Assembly: GCF_029952955.1 (NCBI RefSeq)
Contig: NZ_JASATX010000005.1
Location: 1 to 64,000 of the forward strand
Source of the DNA: Ruicaihuangia caeni
GTDB lineage: Bacteria > Actinomycetota > Actinomycetes > Actinomycetales > Microbacteriaceae
Length of the DNA: 64,000 bases
Reading direction: 5' to 3'
In this document: piece by piece, positions 46,695 to 55,646 of the stretch
How the letters are laid out: the number at the start of each line of letters is the position of its first letter
Numbering within the stretch: position 1 is the first letter of the stretch
Position numbers and translations under genes: made by a program
Notes under the pieces: generated by a model
Databases searched by the model: none
What the model was told of the DNA's origin: nothing
The model's input: only the letters and a program-made list of their open reading frames with translations

Positions 46695-46725
46695 TCGTCT
46701 CTCCGGATTTCTCGACTCACACGCG

Positions 46726-46731
46726 ACAATA
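46726..46731 (-). promoter_or_regulatory. Candidate -10 box of the gntK operon
   Basis: TATTGT on the minus strand, 31 bases upstream of the gntK ATG. A TTGTTC at 46751-46756 gives a 19-bp spacer. One half of the inverted repeat at 46733 sits between these elements. Confidence 0.4.
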
Positions 46732-46732
46732 C

Positions 46733-46770
46733 GTCTGATGTATGCGAGGTGAACAACTCAAATATCAGAC
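46733..46770. promoter_or_regulatory. Inverted-repeat operator candidate for the gluconate regulator
   Basis: GTCTGAT (46733-46739) and ATCAGAC (46764-46770) are perfect inverted copies 24 bp apart. Each is followed on its own strand by a similar extension (GTAT versus ATTT). They lie in the 239-bp divergent region between gntK and gnd and flank the likely gntK promoter. FadR-type regulators bind short palindromes of this kind; the pairing with the regulator at 41927 is inferred. Confidence 0.5.
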
Positions 46771-46933
46771 TTTAGCGTGTCCTCAAGAGCAGTGCGTACG
46801 CCTACATCGGGGCGACCCCTTGAGACCTCCACCGACGGCCTCCTGACCTGTCGCGGCACCGTCTCGATGCGACGCGAACCAGTAGCCTGGAGAGCGGTCA
46901 TCCCCCACTTCCACCCTCTTTCAAGGAGCCCAC

Positions 46934-48397
46934 GTGTCAACTGCCTCCGAAGCCAAGGCGAACATCGGCGTTGTCGGCCTGGCCGTCATGGGGTCGAACC
47001 TCGCCCGCAACCTCGCGAGCCGCGAAGGCAACAAGGTCGCCGTCTACAACCGCACCTGGTCGCGCACCGAGGAGGTCGTCGAGGCCCACCCGGAAGCCGG
47101 CTTCATCGCAGCAAAGACCATCGAGGAGTTCGCGCAGTCGCTCTCGACGCCGAGAACCGCGATCATCATGGTCAAGGCGGGCAAGGCGACGGATGCCGTG
47201 ATCGACCAGCTGGTCGAGGTCTTCGAGCCCGGCGACATCATCGTCGACGGCGGCAACGCCCTGTTCACCGACACCATCCGACGTGAGAAGGCCGTGCGCG
47301 AGACCGGCATCAACTTCGTGGGCGCGGGGATCTCGGGCGGAGAAGAGGGCGCCCTGAACGGGCCCTCGATCATGCCGGGAGGCTCCGAGGAGGCGTGGCA
47401 CACCCTCGGGCCGATCCTCAAGTCGATCGCCGCTGTCGCCGAGGGCGAGCCGTGCGTGACCCACGTGGGCACCGACGGCGCCGGTCACTTCGTCAAGATG
47501 ATCCACAACGGCATCGAGTACGCCGACATGCAACTCATCGCCGAGGCGTATGACCTCCTCCGCAAGGCGGCGGGAATGACTCCGGCGGAGATCGCCGGCG
47601 TCTTCGAGGAGTGGAACAAGGGCGAACTCGAGAGCTACCTCATCGAGATCACCGCCGAGGTGCTGCGTCAGGTCGACGCCGCGACCGGCAAGCCCTTCAT
47701 CGACATCGTGCTCGACCAGGCGGGGTCGAAGGGCACGGGAGTCTGGACGGTGCAGACCTCGCTCGACCTCGGTGTGCCGGTCTCCGGCATCGCGGAAGCA
47801 GTGTTCGCCCGCAGCCTCTCGGCCCACCCCCGGCAGCGCGCCGCGGCATCCGACCTGCCCGGCCCGAGCGCGCCGCCGGCGGTCTCGAGCTCCGACCGCG
47901 ACGCCTTCATCGAAGACGTGCGTCAGGCGCTGTACGCCTCGAAGATCATCGCCTACTCGCAGGGCTTCGACGCGATCATCGCCGGTGCCGAGGAATACGG
48001 CTGGGACATCAAGAAGGGCGACATCGCGAAGATCTGGCGCGCGGGCTGCATCATCCGCGCGCAGTTCCTGAACCGGATCGCCGAATCGTATGCCGAGCAT
48101 CCCGACCTCGAGGTGCTCGTCGCGGCGCCGTACTTCGCCGAGGCGGTGTCTCGCACGCAGGAAGCCTGGCGGCGCGTCGTCATCCACGCGGTTGCCGCCG
48201 GCGTGCCGACGCCCGCCTTCTCGTCGTCGCTCGCCTACTACGACGGGTTGCGCGCCGAACGGCTGCCCGCAGCCCTCGTGCAGGGGCAGCGCGACTTCTT
48301 CGGCGCTCACACCTACAAGCGCGTCGACCGCGACGGCACCTTCCACACGCTGTGGTCGGGTGACCGGAGCGAGGTCGAGGAGACCGGCTCGCACTGA
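46934..48397 (+). CDS. gnd: NADP-dependent 6-phosphogluconate dehydrogenase, decarboxylating
   Basis: A 487-aa enzyme that converts 6-phosphogluconate to ribulose-5-phosphate and CO2. The Rossmann motif GVVGLAVMGSNLARNLA (about 12-28) with following NRT indicates NADP. Further blocks are GAGISGGEEGALNGPSIMPGG (about 132-152), the catalytic Lys in GAGHFVKMIHNGIEYADMQL (about 183-202), and a C-terminal tail. GTG 46934 follows AAGGAG. It is divergent from gntK and completes the gluconate route. Confidence 0.96.
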   Translation: MSTASEAKANIGVVGLAVMGSNLARNLASREGNKVAVYNRTWSRTEEVVEAHPEAGFIAAKTIEEFAQSLSTPRTAIIMVKAGKATDAVIDQLVEVFEPGDIIVDGGNALFTDTIRREKAVRETGINFVGAGISGGEEGALNGPSIMPGGSEEAWHTLGPILKSIAAVAEGEPCVTHVGTDGAGHFVKMIHNGIEYADMQLIAEAYDLLRKAAGMTPAEIAGVFEEWNKGELESYLIEITAEVLRQVDAATGKPFIDIVLDQAGSKGTGVWTVQTSLDLGVPVSGIAEAVFARSLSAHPRQRAAASDLPGPSAPPAVSSSDRDAFIEDVRQALYASKIIAYSQGFDAIIAGAEEYGWDIKKGDIAKIWRAGCIIRAQFLNRIAESYAEHPDLEVLVAAPYFAEAVSRTQEAWRRVVIHAVAAGVPTPAFSSSLAYYDGLRAERLPAALVQGQRDFFGAHTYKRVDRDGTFHTLWSGDRSEVEETGSH

Positions 48398-48419
48398 GCC
48401 GCACCGCGACGATCGACCG

Positions 48420-48441
48420 AGGGGCCCTTGGCGGGGCCCCT
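48420..48441 (+). terminator. Terminator hairpin after gnd
   Basis: AGGGGCCC (48420-48427) pairs perfectly with GGGCCCCT (48434-48441), 23 bases after the gnd stop, followed by TTCGTCGTCT. Confidence 0.65.
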
Positions 48442-48635
48442 TCGTCGTCTGCGCACTGGATGCCGATACGGCCAAGCAGACGCGGCGCTACGACTGAGCG
48501 GCTGCAGGGAGGCCGGGATGCCGGGATTCCGACGGTGGGCACCGACATCCGCTCAGTTCGAGCGCTGCGTCAGTCGACGGTTACGTGATCTTGAGGGTCT
48601 GGGCGGGTCCGGCGCTCGCGAGCCGGACTCCGGCC

Positions 48636-49613
48636 TCAGGCCGCGCCGTCGAAGAGCGAGGTGACCGAGCCGTCCTCGAACACCTCGCGGATGGCGCGAG
48701 CGATGAGCGGGGCGATCGAGAGCACGGTGAGGCGATCCCAGCGCTTGTGCTCGGGCAACGGCAGCGTGTCGGTGACGACGACCTCGTCGATGAAGTCGCT
48801 CTGCAGGATCTCGCTGGCGGGGTCGCTGAAGATGGCGTGGGTGCACGCCACCACGACGCCGAGCGCGCCATTCTTCTTCAACGCCTCGGCCGCCTTGACG
48901 ATGGTGCGGCCCGTGTCGATCATGTCGTCGACGAGCAGGCAGACGCGCCCGGAGACGTCGCCCACGATCTCGTGCACCGACACCTGGTTCGCCACCATCG
49001 GGTCGCGGCGCTTGTGGATGATGGCGAGCGGCGCGCCGAGCTTGTCGCTCCACATATCGGCCACGCGCACGCGCCCCATATCGGGCGATACGACGGTCAG
49101 CGTTTCAGGGTCGAGCTTCTTCTTGAAGTGATCGAGCAGCACCGGCATGGCGAAGAGGTGATCGACCGGGCCGTCGAAGAAGCCCTGGATCTGCGCGGCG
49201 TGCAGGTCGACGCTCATGATGCGGTCGGCGCCGGCGGCCTTGAAGAGGTCGGCGACGAGGCGGGCCGAGATCGGCTCACGGCCGCGACCCTTCTTGTCCT
49301 GCCTCGAATAGGGGTAGCTGGGGGCGACCACGGTGATGCGCTTCGCCGAGGCGCGCTTGAGGGCGTCGACCATGATGAGCTGCTCCATGAGCCACTCGTT
49401 GATCGGCGAGCTGTGCGACTGGATGACAAAGGCGTCGCAGCCTCGCACGCTCTCATCGAAGCGAGCGTAGATCTCGCCATTGGCGAAGGTGCGGGTGTCG
49501 GTAGGAACCAGTTCGGAGCCCAATTCGCGGGCGATGTCTTCAGCGAGCTCGGGGTGGGCTCGACCGCTGACCAGAACCAGCCGCTTCTCTCCGCTGACCT
49601 TGATGCCGGACAC
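48636..49613 (-). CDS. prs: Ribose-phosphate pyrophosphokinase (PRPP synthetase)
   Basis: A 325-aa enzyme that makes PRPP from ribose-5-phosphate and ATP for nucleotide, His and Trp synthesis. Visible are SGRAHPELAEDIARELG, the ATP region SYPYSRQDKKGRGREPI (about 99-115), DLHAAQIQGFFDGPVDHL, and the PRPP loop VCLLVDDMIDTGRTIVKAA (about 225-243). It lies 38 bp downstream of glmU, an almost universal pairing. Confidence 0.96.
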   Translation of the reverse strand: MSGIKVSGEKRLVLVSGRAHPELAEDIARELGSELVPTDTRTFANGEIYARFDESVRGCDAFVIQSHSSPINEWLMEQLIMVDALKRASAKRITVVAPSYPYSRQDKKGRGREPISARLVADLFKAAGADRIMSVDLHAAQIQGFFDGPVDHLFAMPVLLDHFKKKLDPETLTVVSPDMGRVRVADMWSDKLGAPLAIIHKRRDPMVANQVSVHEIVGDVSGRVCLLVDDMIDTGRTIVKAAEALKKNGALGVVVACTHAIFSDPASEILQSDFIDEVVVTDTLPLPEHKRWDRLTVLSIAPLIARAIREVFEDGSVTSLFDGAA

Positions 49614-49651
49614 GTATCCCGCTTTCTGCCGGTGCGCCTCCGGCGTTGCAG

Positions 49652-51085
49652 CTAGCTGTCGTCAGACCGCGCCGCAGCCGCGGCTGCGGCAGCCGCGGTG
49701 CCCGCCCGGTTGGCCTCGACCCAGCCGGCCATGTTCCGTTGCGGAGCAACGTTGATCGCAAGCTCCCCTGGCGCGACGTCTTTTCGCACCACGGTTCCCG
49801 CTCCCGTATACGCTCCGTCACCGATTCTAACGGGGGCGACGAACACGTTGTGCGACCCCGTGCGCACGTGCGAACCGACGACGGTGCGCTGCTTCTCGAC
49901 GCCGTTATAGTTCGCGGTGATCGTGCCCGCGCCGAGGTTCGACTGCACGCCGACCTCGGTATCGCCCACGTAGCTCAGGTGCGGAATCTTGCTGCCGACG
50001 CCGATCTTCGAGTTCTTGGTCTCGACGAAGGTGCCGATCTTGCCGTGCTCCCCGAGTTCAGTGCCCGGCCGCAGATAGGCGAACGGGCCGACCGACGCGC
50101 CCGCGCCGATCACGGCGAGCGTCGCGTCGGTGCGCTTGATGACGGCATCCGCGCCCACCTCGCAGTCCACGAGCGTGGTGTCGGGGCCAATCTGAGCTCC
50201 TCGCTCGACGACGGTCGCCCCCTTGATCTGCGTGCCCGGCAGCAGTTCGACATCTTCGGCAAGGCGGGCCTTGAGGTCGATCCACGTGGTGGCTGGGTCG
50301 TGCACCGTGACTCCGGCGCGCTGCCATCCGCGCACGATCAGCTGGTTCAGCCGCAGCGCCGCCTCGCCGAGTTGCACGCGGTCGTTGACTCCCCCGACGA
50401 TCCATGGCTCGGCCACGGGCACGGCCGCGACCGCGCCGCCCTCGCGGCGCAGCAGTCCGATGGCGTCTGTGAGGTACTTCTCGCCCTGCGCGTTGTCGGT
50501 GCCGATTCCGGGCAGCACGCGACGCAGCGCTCCGCAGCCGAAGACGTAGGTGCCCGAGTTGACCTCGGTGATCACGAGCTCGTCGGCCGCGGCATCCTTC
50601 TGCTCCACAATGCGGTCGAGGGCGCCATCATCGCCGCGGATGACGCGCCCATAGCCGGTGGCGTCATCGAGGATCGCTGAGAGCACGGTGGCGGACGCCG
50701 ACGCCTCCCTGTGCGTGCGGATGAGCTCCGTGAGCGTCTCGGCGTCGAGCAGCGGCACATCACCGCTGACGACCACGACATCTCCGTCGAAGTCGGCGGG
50801 GAGCGCCTCGACGGCCTGCTCGACAGCTCGCCCGGTGCCCGGCAGCTCGTCCTGGTCGACGATCGTCGTTCCGGGCGCGAGCTCTTCGATTGCCCCGGCG
50901 ACCGCATCGCGCTCGTGGCGCACGACTGCCAGCACATGCGCCGGCTCGAGCGCCCACGCCGTCGCGAGCACGTGCCCGAGCAGCGGCACCCCGGCGATCG
51001 GATGCAGCACCTTCGGCCGCGCGGACTTCATGCGTGTGCCCTGCCCCGCGGCGAGAACGATGATGGCCAGGTTGCTGTCTGTCAT
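49652..51085 (-). CDS. glmU: Bifunctional UDP-GlcNAc pyrophosphorylase / GlcN-1-P acetyltransferase
   Basis: A 477-aa enzyme that makes UDP-GlcNAc for peptidoglycan and mycothiol. The N-terminal uridyltransferase has IIVLAAGQGTRMKS...PKVLHPIAG (about 9-32). The C-terminal left-handed beta helix (about 260-460) has hexapeptide repeats such as IGAGASVGPFAYLRPG and the acetyl-CoA site region NYNGVEKQRT. The C-terminus is an Ala-rich tail. ATG 51085 has GGAGA upstream. It is followed by prs. Confidence 0.95.
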   Translation of the reverse strand: MTDSNLAIIVLAAGQGTRMKSARPKVLHPIAGVPLLGHVLATAWALEPAHVLAVVRHERDAVAGAIEELAPGTTIVDQDELPGTGRAVEQAVEALPADFDGDVVVVSGDVPLLDAETLTELIRTHREASASATVLSAILDDATGYGRVIRGDDGALDRIVEQKDAAADELVITEVNSGTYVFGCGALRRVLPGIGTDNAQGEKYLTDAIGLLRREGGAVAAVPVAEPWIVGGVNDRVQLGEAALRLNQLIVRGWQRAGVTVHDPATTWIDLKARLAEDVELLPGTQIKGATVVERGAQIGPDTTLVDCEVGADAVIKRTDATLAVIGAGASVGPFAYLRPGTELGEHGKIGTFVETKNSKIGVGSKIPHLSYVGDTEVGVQSNLGAGTITANYNGVEKQRTVVGSHVRTGSHNVFVAPVRIGDGAYTGAGTVVRKDVAPGELAINVAPQRNMAGWVEANRAGTAAAAAAAAARSDDS

Positions 51086-51302
51086 GGGGTCTCCGTGGGT
51101 GGCGTTGGAGTCAGGGTCGCCGACTGGTGCTCGGCGGGCGATCCGGAACCGGCGCCATCGCTGCTGACGACGGCGCCCGATTCGCCTGAGCAAGGCTATC
51201 CCCAGGTTAACGTGAGTCGTTCTGCGGCCGCTCCGAGCCGGGCTCTGGAGGGGTGTGCTGTTCTCGCGCTATCACGATCGCGCCTGCACGCGCTTCGTGC
51301 TA

Positions 51303-51605
51303 TCAGTGGCTGCTCGGTCTGGCAGGAGTCGGCGGCGTCCGACGCACGTGTCGGATCAAACGAAGCGCGCTCACGAGCGCCCAGATGGCACCGCCTGCGC
51401 CGATGACGATGCCGGCGAACAGGGCGAGGAACATCGGATTGATTGCGGCCTGGGTATCGCCGGGGCCGATGATCGACCCGATCAGGAATCCCATGAGCGG
51501 AGCCAGCAGGGCGACTCCCGCTCCGAGAAGGAGCCCCCAGAGACCCGGGGGCAGGGGCGCCAGTCGGATCGGTCGGCCCGGCGGGAGGGCAGTGTCATCG
51601 CTCAT
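51303..51605 (-). CDS. Small two-TM membrane protein of the nitric-oxide-reductase operon
   Basis: A 100-aa protein with two hydrophobic helices (about 22-48, 55-80) and a basic C-terminal tail. No family is recognised. Its ATG overlaps the slipin stop by 11 bases, so it is the last gene of a four-gene coupled operon. It could be a small partner of the slipin, but it lacks the OB-fold expected of NfeD. Confidence 0.7.
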   Translation of the reverse strand: MSDDTALPPGRPIRLAPLPPGLWGLLLGAGVALLAPLMGFLIGSIIGPGDTQAAINPMFLALFAGIVIGAGGAIWALVSALRLIRHVRRTPPTPARPSSH

Positions 51606-52422
51606 CGCTGCTCGCCTTGGTTTGGGACGGGTGGGGAACTTGGGCAGTGTGCTGGCTTCGATCACGCATCGATTCGAGGAACGGCCCGATGATGTCCATC
51701 GGGATGGGGAACACCACAGTCGAGTTCTGATCGGCGCCGAGCTCAAGGAGCGTCTGCAGGTACCGAAGCTGCAGTGAGGCCGGTGCCTCGCTGAGGGTCC
51801 GGGCCGCGTCACGGAGTTCAACGGACGCCTGCAGTTCCCCTCGCGCGCTGATCACCTTCGCACGGCGCTCGCGCTCGGCCTCTGCTTCGCGCGCCATCGC
51901 CCGCTGCATGAGTTCGGGGATCTCGACATCCTTGATCTCGACTACCGCGACCTTCACCCCCCAGGGTGCGGTCTGCGAGTCGATGGATGCAGTGAGGTCC
52001 TCGTTGAGATCCGCGCGGTGAGCGAGCAGGGTGTCCAGGTCTGCCCGGCCGACGACCGACCGCAGCGTGGTCTGTGCGATCTGTGACGTCGCGACGGCGT
52101 GGTTCTCGACGGCCATCACGGACAACACAGGGTCGGTCACCCGGAACAGCACGACAGCGTTCACTCGAGCCGGCACGTTGTCACGGGTGATGACCTCCTG
52201 CGGCGGGATTGTCAGCGTCACGACGCGAAGGTCGACCCGCACGAGCTTGTCCAGCCCCGGCATCACGATGCGCACTCCGGGTTGCAGCGGTTGGCGCAGG
52301 CGACCCAAACGGAACGCGACGCCGCGCTCATACTCCTTGAGGATGCGCAGCGAGGCCAGCAGCAGTACCAGCAGCAGCACCACCACGACGCTGACGATGA
52401 CGATGATCGGTTCAGTTCCCAT
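51595..52422 (-). CDS. Slipin / SPFH-domain protein
   Basis: A 275-aa stomatin-like protein. One N-terminal TM or hairpin (about 5-27) is followed by the SPFH/PHB domain with EYERGVAFRLGRLRQPLQPG (about 31-50), VDLRVVTLTIPPQEVITRDN and VEIKDVEIPELMQRAMAREAEAERERRAK. A C-terminal coiled coil follows. Slipins organise membrane microdomains and usually pair with NfeD, which is absent here. It starts 11 bases inside the upstream zinc-ribbon gene, implying co-translation with the nitric-oxide reductase. Confidence 0.9.
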   Translation of the reverse strand: MGTEPIIVIVSVVVVLLLVLLLASLRILKEYERGVAFRLGRLRQPLQPGVRIVMPGLDKLVRVDLRVVTLTIPPQEVITRDNVPARVNAVVLFRVTDPVLSVMAVENHAVATSQIAQTTLRSVVGRADLDTLLAHRADLNEDLTASIDSQTAPWGVKVAVVEIKDVEIPELMQRAMAREAEAERERRAKVISARGELQASVELRDAARTLSEAPASLQLRYLQTLLELGADQNSTVVFPIPMDIIGPFLESMRDRSQHTAQVPHPSQTKASSDER

Positions 52423-53050
52423 CGGGGCCTCGTCGGGTGTCGGAGCCGTACTTGGGACGGCGGCTGTTGACGGCGGTGATGACCAACTGCCGGTCAGCAA
52501 GCGACTCATCGAGCGAGCGCTGTGGAACGTGCTCGGGGAAGAGCGCCGGACTGCGCCGTAGGTGTGACCACAGAGGCAGGCTCCCCAGCCCGATCGCAGC
52601 GGCGACCCCCAGAAGCACTAGCACTTCCGCCGCGCTCTCGGCGGCGAACGTGGTGGCCGCAGGCCAGATGACGCCCATCGTCGCGATCGCGCAGGCGATG
52701 CCGCGATAGAAGCGCGCAGTCTCGGTGGCCGGCCATGCGTCTACCGCTCTGACCATCTCTCGGCCGTCGTCCGACGCGGTGCAGGCGTCCTTCACCGGGC
52801 ATGAGTTGCACACCGCCGGGGTGCCCCGGTATCGCATCACCCGGTTCTCGGGGTCGTAGGACTTCGGCCAGAGCCATTGGTCCTCCGGGCAGAGCCATGC
52901 GTCGTGGTCGGCGTGGTACACGAATCCGCCGCGCCCGCGACCTTCGAGCGCCGCCGTAGCGCGTCGGGCGAGCAGGTCGATGCCATAGCCCGCGAGCAGC
53001 AGCGCCATGCCGTACCCGGCTGCCAGGCACGCTCCGACGCCGATGGTCAT
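52412..53050 (-). CDS. Membrane protein with a transposase-like zinc ribbon
   Basis: A 212-aa protein with an N-terminal TM helix (about 5-27), a soluble domain (about 40-110) and two further TM helices (about 115-160). The soluble domain has the ligand pattern C-x(31)-C-x2-C-x5-C: WLCPEDQWLWP, then VCNSCPVKDACT. Spacing and flanking residues (D.WLCP, Y-R before the second Cys, CPVKDAC) resemble the zinc ribbon of IS1182-type transposases, but no DDE catalytic core is present. The ATG overlaps the nitric-oxide reductase stop by four bases. Function is unknown; metal, nitric-oxide or redox sensing beside the reductase is conceivable. Confidence 0.75.
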   Translation of the reverse strand: MTIGVGACLAAGYGMALLLAGYGIDLLARRATAALEGRGRGGFVYHADHDAWLCPEDQWLWPKSYDPENRVMRYRGTPAVCNSCPVKDACTASDDGREMVRAVDAWPATETARFYRGIACAIATMGVIWPAATTFAAESAAEVLVLLGVAAAIGLGSLPLWSHLRRSPALFPEHVPQRSLDESLADRQLVITAVNSRRPKYGSDTRRGPDGN

Positions 53051-55452
53051 GGCACGCCTCGTGGGTCATCGGGCCCCCGGTCGCGGAGTCGGTCGGAGCG
53101 ATAGCGCGAGCCCTCGCTCGTGGCGGGCAGGCCGGTGCGGTCTTCCTCCGCTTCGGGATGCTCCTCGACGTACAGCGTCTCGACCGGGATCTCGTGCGTG
53201 GTCGCCTTGATCGTGTAGCGAACGCCTTTGTACGCCAGCCAGAGGAACGGCAGTACACCGCCAACGATGATGAGCACGTCACCGGGCATGCGCAGCCATT
53301 CCAGCACGGCATTGCCGGGCTGGAGGATGTAGCCCAAGGTGCGCGCCTCGTAATAGCCCTCGTTCACCGAGTGCCACAACTGCATCACACCGAGCGGCAG
53401 CAGCGTGGCGAACACCATCCACGCCAAGCCGATGTTCAGCGACCAGAACGAGAGCTTCGCGGCTCGATCCGACCAGCGGGTGGCCGGGATCAGGTACCGC
53501 AGGGCGAACAGCGACAACCCCACGCCGAGCATGCCGTAGACGCCCATCATGGCGCCGTGGGCGTGGTTGGCGGTCAGGGCGGTGCCGATCTGGTAGTAGC
53601 TGACGATCGGGAGGTTGATGAGGAATCCGAACACGCCGGCACCGACGAAGTTCCAGAAGCCGACCGCGACCAGGAACATCACCGCCCATCGGTGCGGGAA
53701 CGGCCCACTTCTGCGCGCCTGTTGTCGCGAGCCCAACTGCAGGAACGACCAGGCCTCAACCGTCAGGAAGGTCAGCGGCACCACCTCGATCGCGGAGAAG
53801 AATGCGCCGAGGGCCATGTGCTCCACCGGGGTCCCGGAGAAGTAGAGGTGGTGCATCGTGCCGATGACGCCGCCGGCAGAGTAGAGGATGACGTCGAGGA
53901 AGATGATCTGGATGGCGATCTTGCGCCTGACGACGCCGAGCATCACGAAGATGTACGCCACCATGACGGTAGTGAACAGTTCGAGGAAGTCCTCGACCCA
54001 GAGGTGCACGACCCAGAAGCGCCAGAACTCCGCGACGGTCAGGTGCGACTCCGTACGGGCGAGCAGCCCGACCGCGTAGAAGCCGGGGATCGCGAGCCCC
54101 GCGTACAGGAACAGCCACGGCATGCTGACGCGGCTCTCGGTCTTCAATCGTGCGCGAAGCCCCCGGTAGATGATGAGGATCCAGACGATCAGTCCCGCGG
54201 TGAGCAAGATCTGCCACAGGAAAGGCAGATCAAGGTATTCCCACTGCTGGTCGAAGACGATTGATCCCTTGGCCCAGTCGGCACCGTAGATGCTGACCGC
54301 TTCGCTGAGCAGCGAGCCGACCACCACGACAACGAGCGCGCCCAGCAAGACGTAGACGAGCACATTCTGCCGTTTGGGCTCTCTGCCTGAGATGATCGGC
54401 GCCAGGAAGATGCCCGCGGCGAGGAACGAGGTAGCCGTCCACAGCAGTGACAATTGGACGTGCCAGGTGCGCGCGAGGTTGAACGGCAAGACCTGAGCGA
54501 GATCGATGCCGAAGAAACTCGTGATCTCGGCTCGGTAGTGCTCGATCGCAGCGCCCAGCAGCACTTGTGCGAGGAAGAGTCCCGCCACGATGAAGAAGAA
54601 CCACGCGGTCGCACGCTGCGCCGGCGTGATCTCGACCTCCTCCGGCTGCCGAAAGACCAGCGCGGGCGCCTCGCCGCCTTGCCCCCAACCGAGCTTGCGG
54701 CTCCAGCGTCCGTAGAGCGCGAAGAGGCCGCCGAGTCCGACCAGGAGCGCCGTCAGCGACAATCCCGACCACACCAGGATGTCGGCAGTGGGTGCGTTGC
54801 CGACCCGCGGCTCCGGCGGCCAGTTGTTCGTGTACGAATAGTCGTGCCCAGGGCGTTCCGCCGCTGAGGCCCACGCCGTCCACGCGAAGAAGGCGGTCAA
54901 CTGGTGGATCTCTGTCGGGTCGGTGATCATCGACGGCAGCAGGCCGTTGGCCGTGGTGGGATCCCCGAAGAACTCGGCATAGTGGGCAGAGAGCTCTTCG
55001 AAAGCCTGCGCCTGTTCAGGCGTGTACTCAAGCACCTTCGTGTCGGCGTTGTAACGGTTGACGCGTTGCAGGTCGATCACGGCCTGAGTCGGGTCCGCAT
55101 CGCCGCGGTTCACAAGCTGTTCCCGAATACTCTCGGACGCCAACCGCAGATACTCGGCGGTGTAGTCAGGCCCGAGGTATCCGCCGTGACCCATCACCGA
55201 GCCGTATTGCTGCAGGCCGCGCCTGAGGAAGATCTGCTGCCCGGCGGTGACATCCTCACCCGTGTATACGACTTCGCCGTCGGTGGAGACCACCTCGCTC
55301 GGCAGCGGCATCGAATCGGTGTACGTGCGATAGGCCAGTAGGCCCATGACGAAGAATCCGAAGATCATGACCAGGGCCACGCCCTGGATCCAACCTTTCG
55401 AGATGATCATCTCGGCGCGGCCTCGGCCGTTCCTCGCAACCGTTTCGGACAT
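53047..55452 (-). CDS. norB: Quinol-dependent nitric-oxide reductase (qNOR)
   Basis: An 801-aa fused NorC-NorB protein of the haem-copper oxidase superfamily that reduces 2 NO to N2O with quinol electrons. The N-terminal TM helix and periplasmic domain have GQQIFLRRGLQQYGSVMGHG and GPDYTAEYL. About 13 further helices carry haem/metal ligands in ARTWHVQLSLLW, HLWVEDFLELFTTV (with the conserved Glu), MHHLYFSG and ANHAHGAMMG. ATG 55452 has GGGGGAG upstream; the longer frame is not conserved. The C-terminus extends as a polar tail. It heads a four-gene operon and probably serves nitric-oxide detoxification, as no denitrification genes are nearby. Confidence 0.93.
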   Translation of the reverse strand: MSETVARNGRGRAEMIISKGWIQGVALVMIFGFFVMGLLAYRTYTDSMPLPSEVVSTDGEVVYTGEDVTAGQQIFLRRGLQQYGSVMGHGGYLGPDYTAEYLRLASESIREQLVNRGDADPTQAVIDLQRVNRYNADTKVLEYTPEQAQAFEELSAHYAEFFGDPTTANGLLPSMITDPTEIHQLTAFFAWTAWASAAERPGHDYSYTNNWPPEPRVGNAPTADILVWSGLSLTALLVGLGGLFALYGRWSRKLGWGQGGEAPALVFRQPEEVEITPAQRATAWFFFIVAGLFLAQVLLGAAIEHYRAEITSFFGIDLAQVLPFNLARTWHVQLSLLWTATSFLAAGIFLAPIISGREPKRQNVLVYVLLGALVVVVVGSLLSEAVSIYGADWAKGSIVFDQQWEYLDLPFLWQILLTAGLIVWILIIYRGLRARLKTESRVSMPWLFLYAGLAIPGFYAVGLLARTESHLTVAEFWRFWVVHLWVEDFLELFTTVMVAYIFVMLGVVRRKIAIQIIFLDVILYSAGGVIGTMHHLYFSGTPVEHMALGAFFSAIEVVPLTFLTVEAWSFLQLGSRQQARRSGPFPHRWAVMFLVAVGFWNFVGAGVFGFLINLPIVSYYQIGTALTANHAHGAMMGVYGMLGVGLSLFALRYLIPATRWSDRAAKLSFWSLNIGLAWMVFATLLPLGVMQLWHSVNEGYYEARTLGYILQPGNAVLEWLRMPGDVLIIVGGVLPFLWLAYKGVRYTIKATTHEIPVETLYVEEHPEAEEDRTGLPATSEGSRYRSDRLRDRGPDDPRGVP

Positions 55453-55646
55453 TCGGCGCTCCCCCGCAGGACGAACAGACGAAGCGGGGATCGGACGATC
55501 ACCACCCGATGGCGGCATCGTAACGTCAAACACTCTGCAGACGGAAGCATCGAACTGAAACCGCGCGCCTATTGTTCCGTGGTGCACTCACGGCCGAGCG
55601 CCATGGAGGTGGTTTTCAGATCAAGCGTTACGAGCCGATCGCTGCG

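Noticed and set aside
52412-53050. Fragment of an IS1182 transposase
   Set aside because: The frame is intact, starts and ends in coupled overlaps with neighbours, and has TM helices on both sides of the ribbon. It looks like a functional gene, not a remnant.
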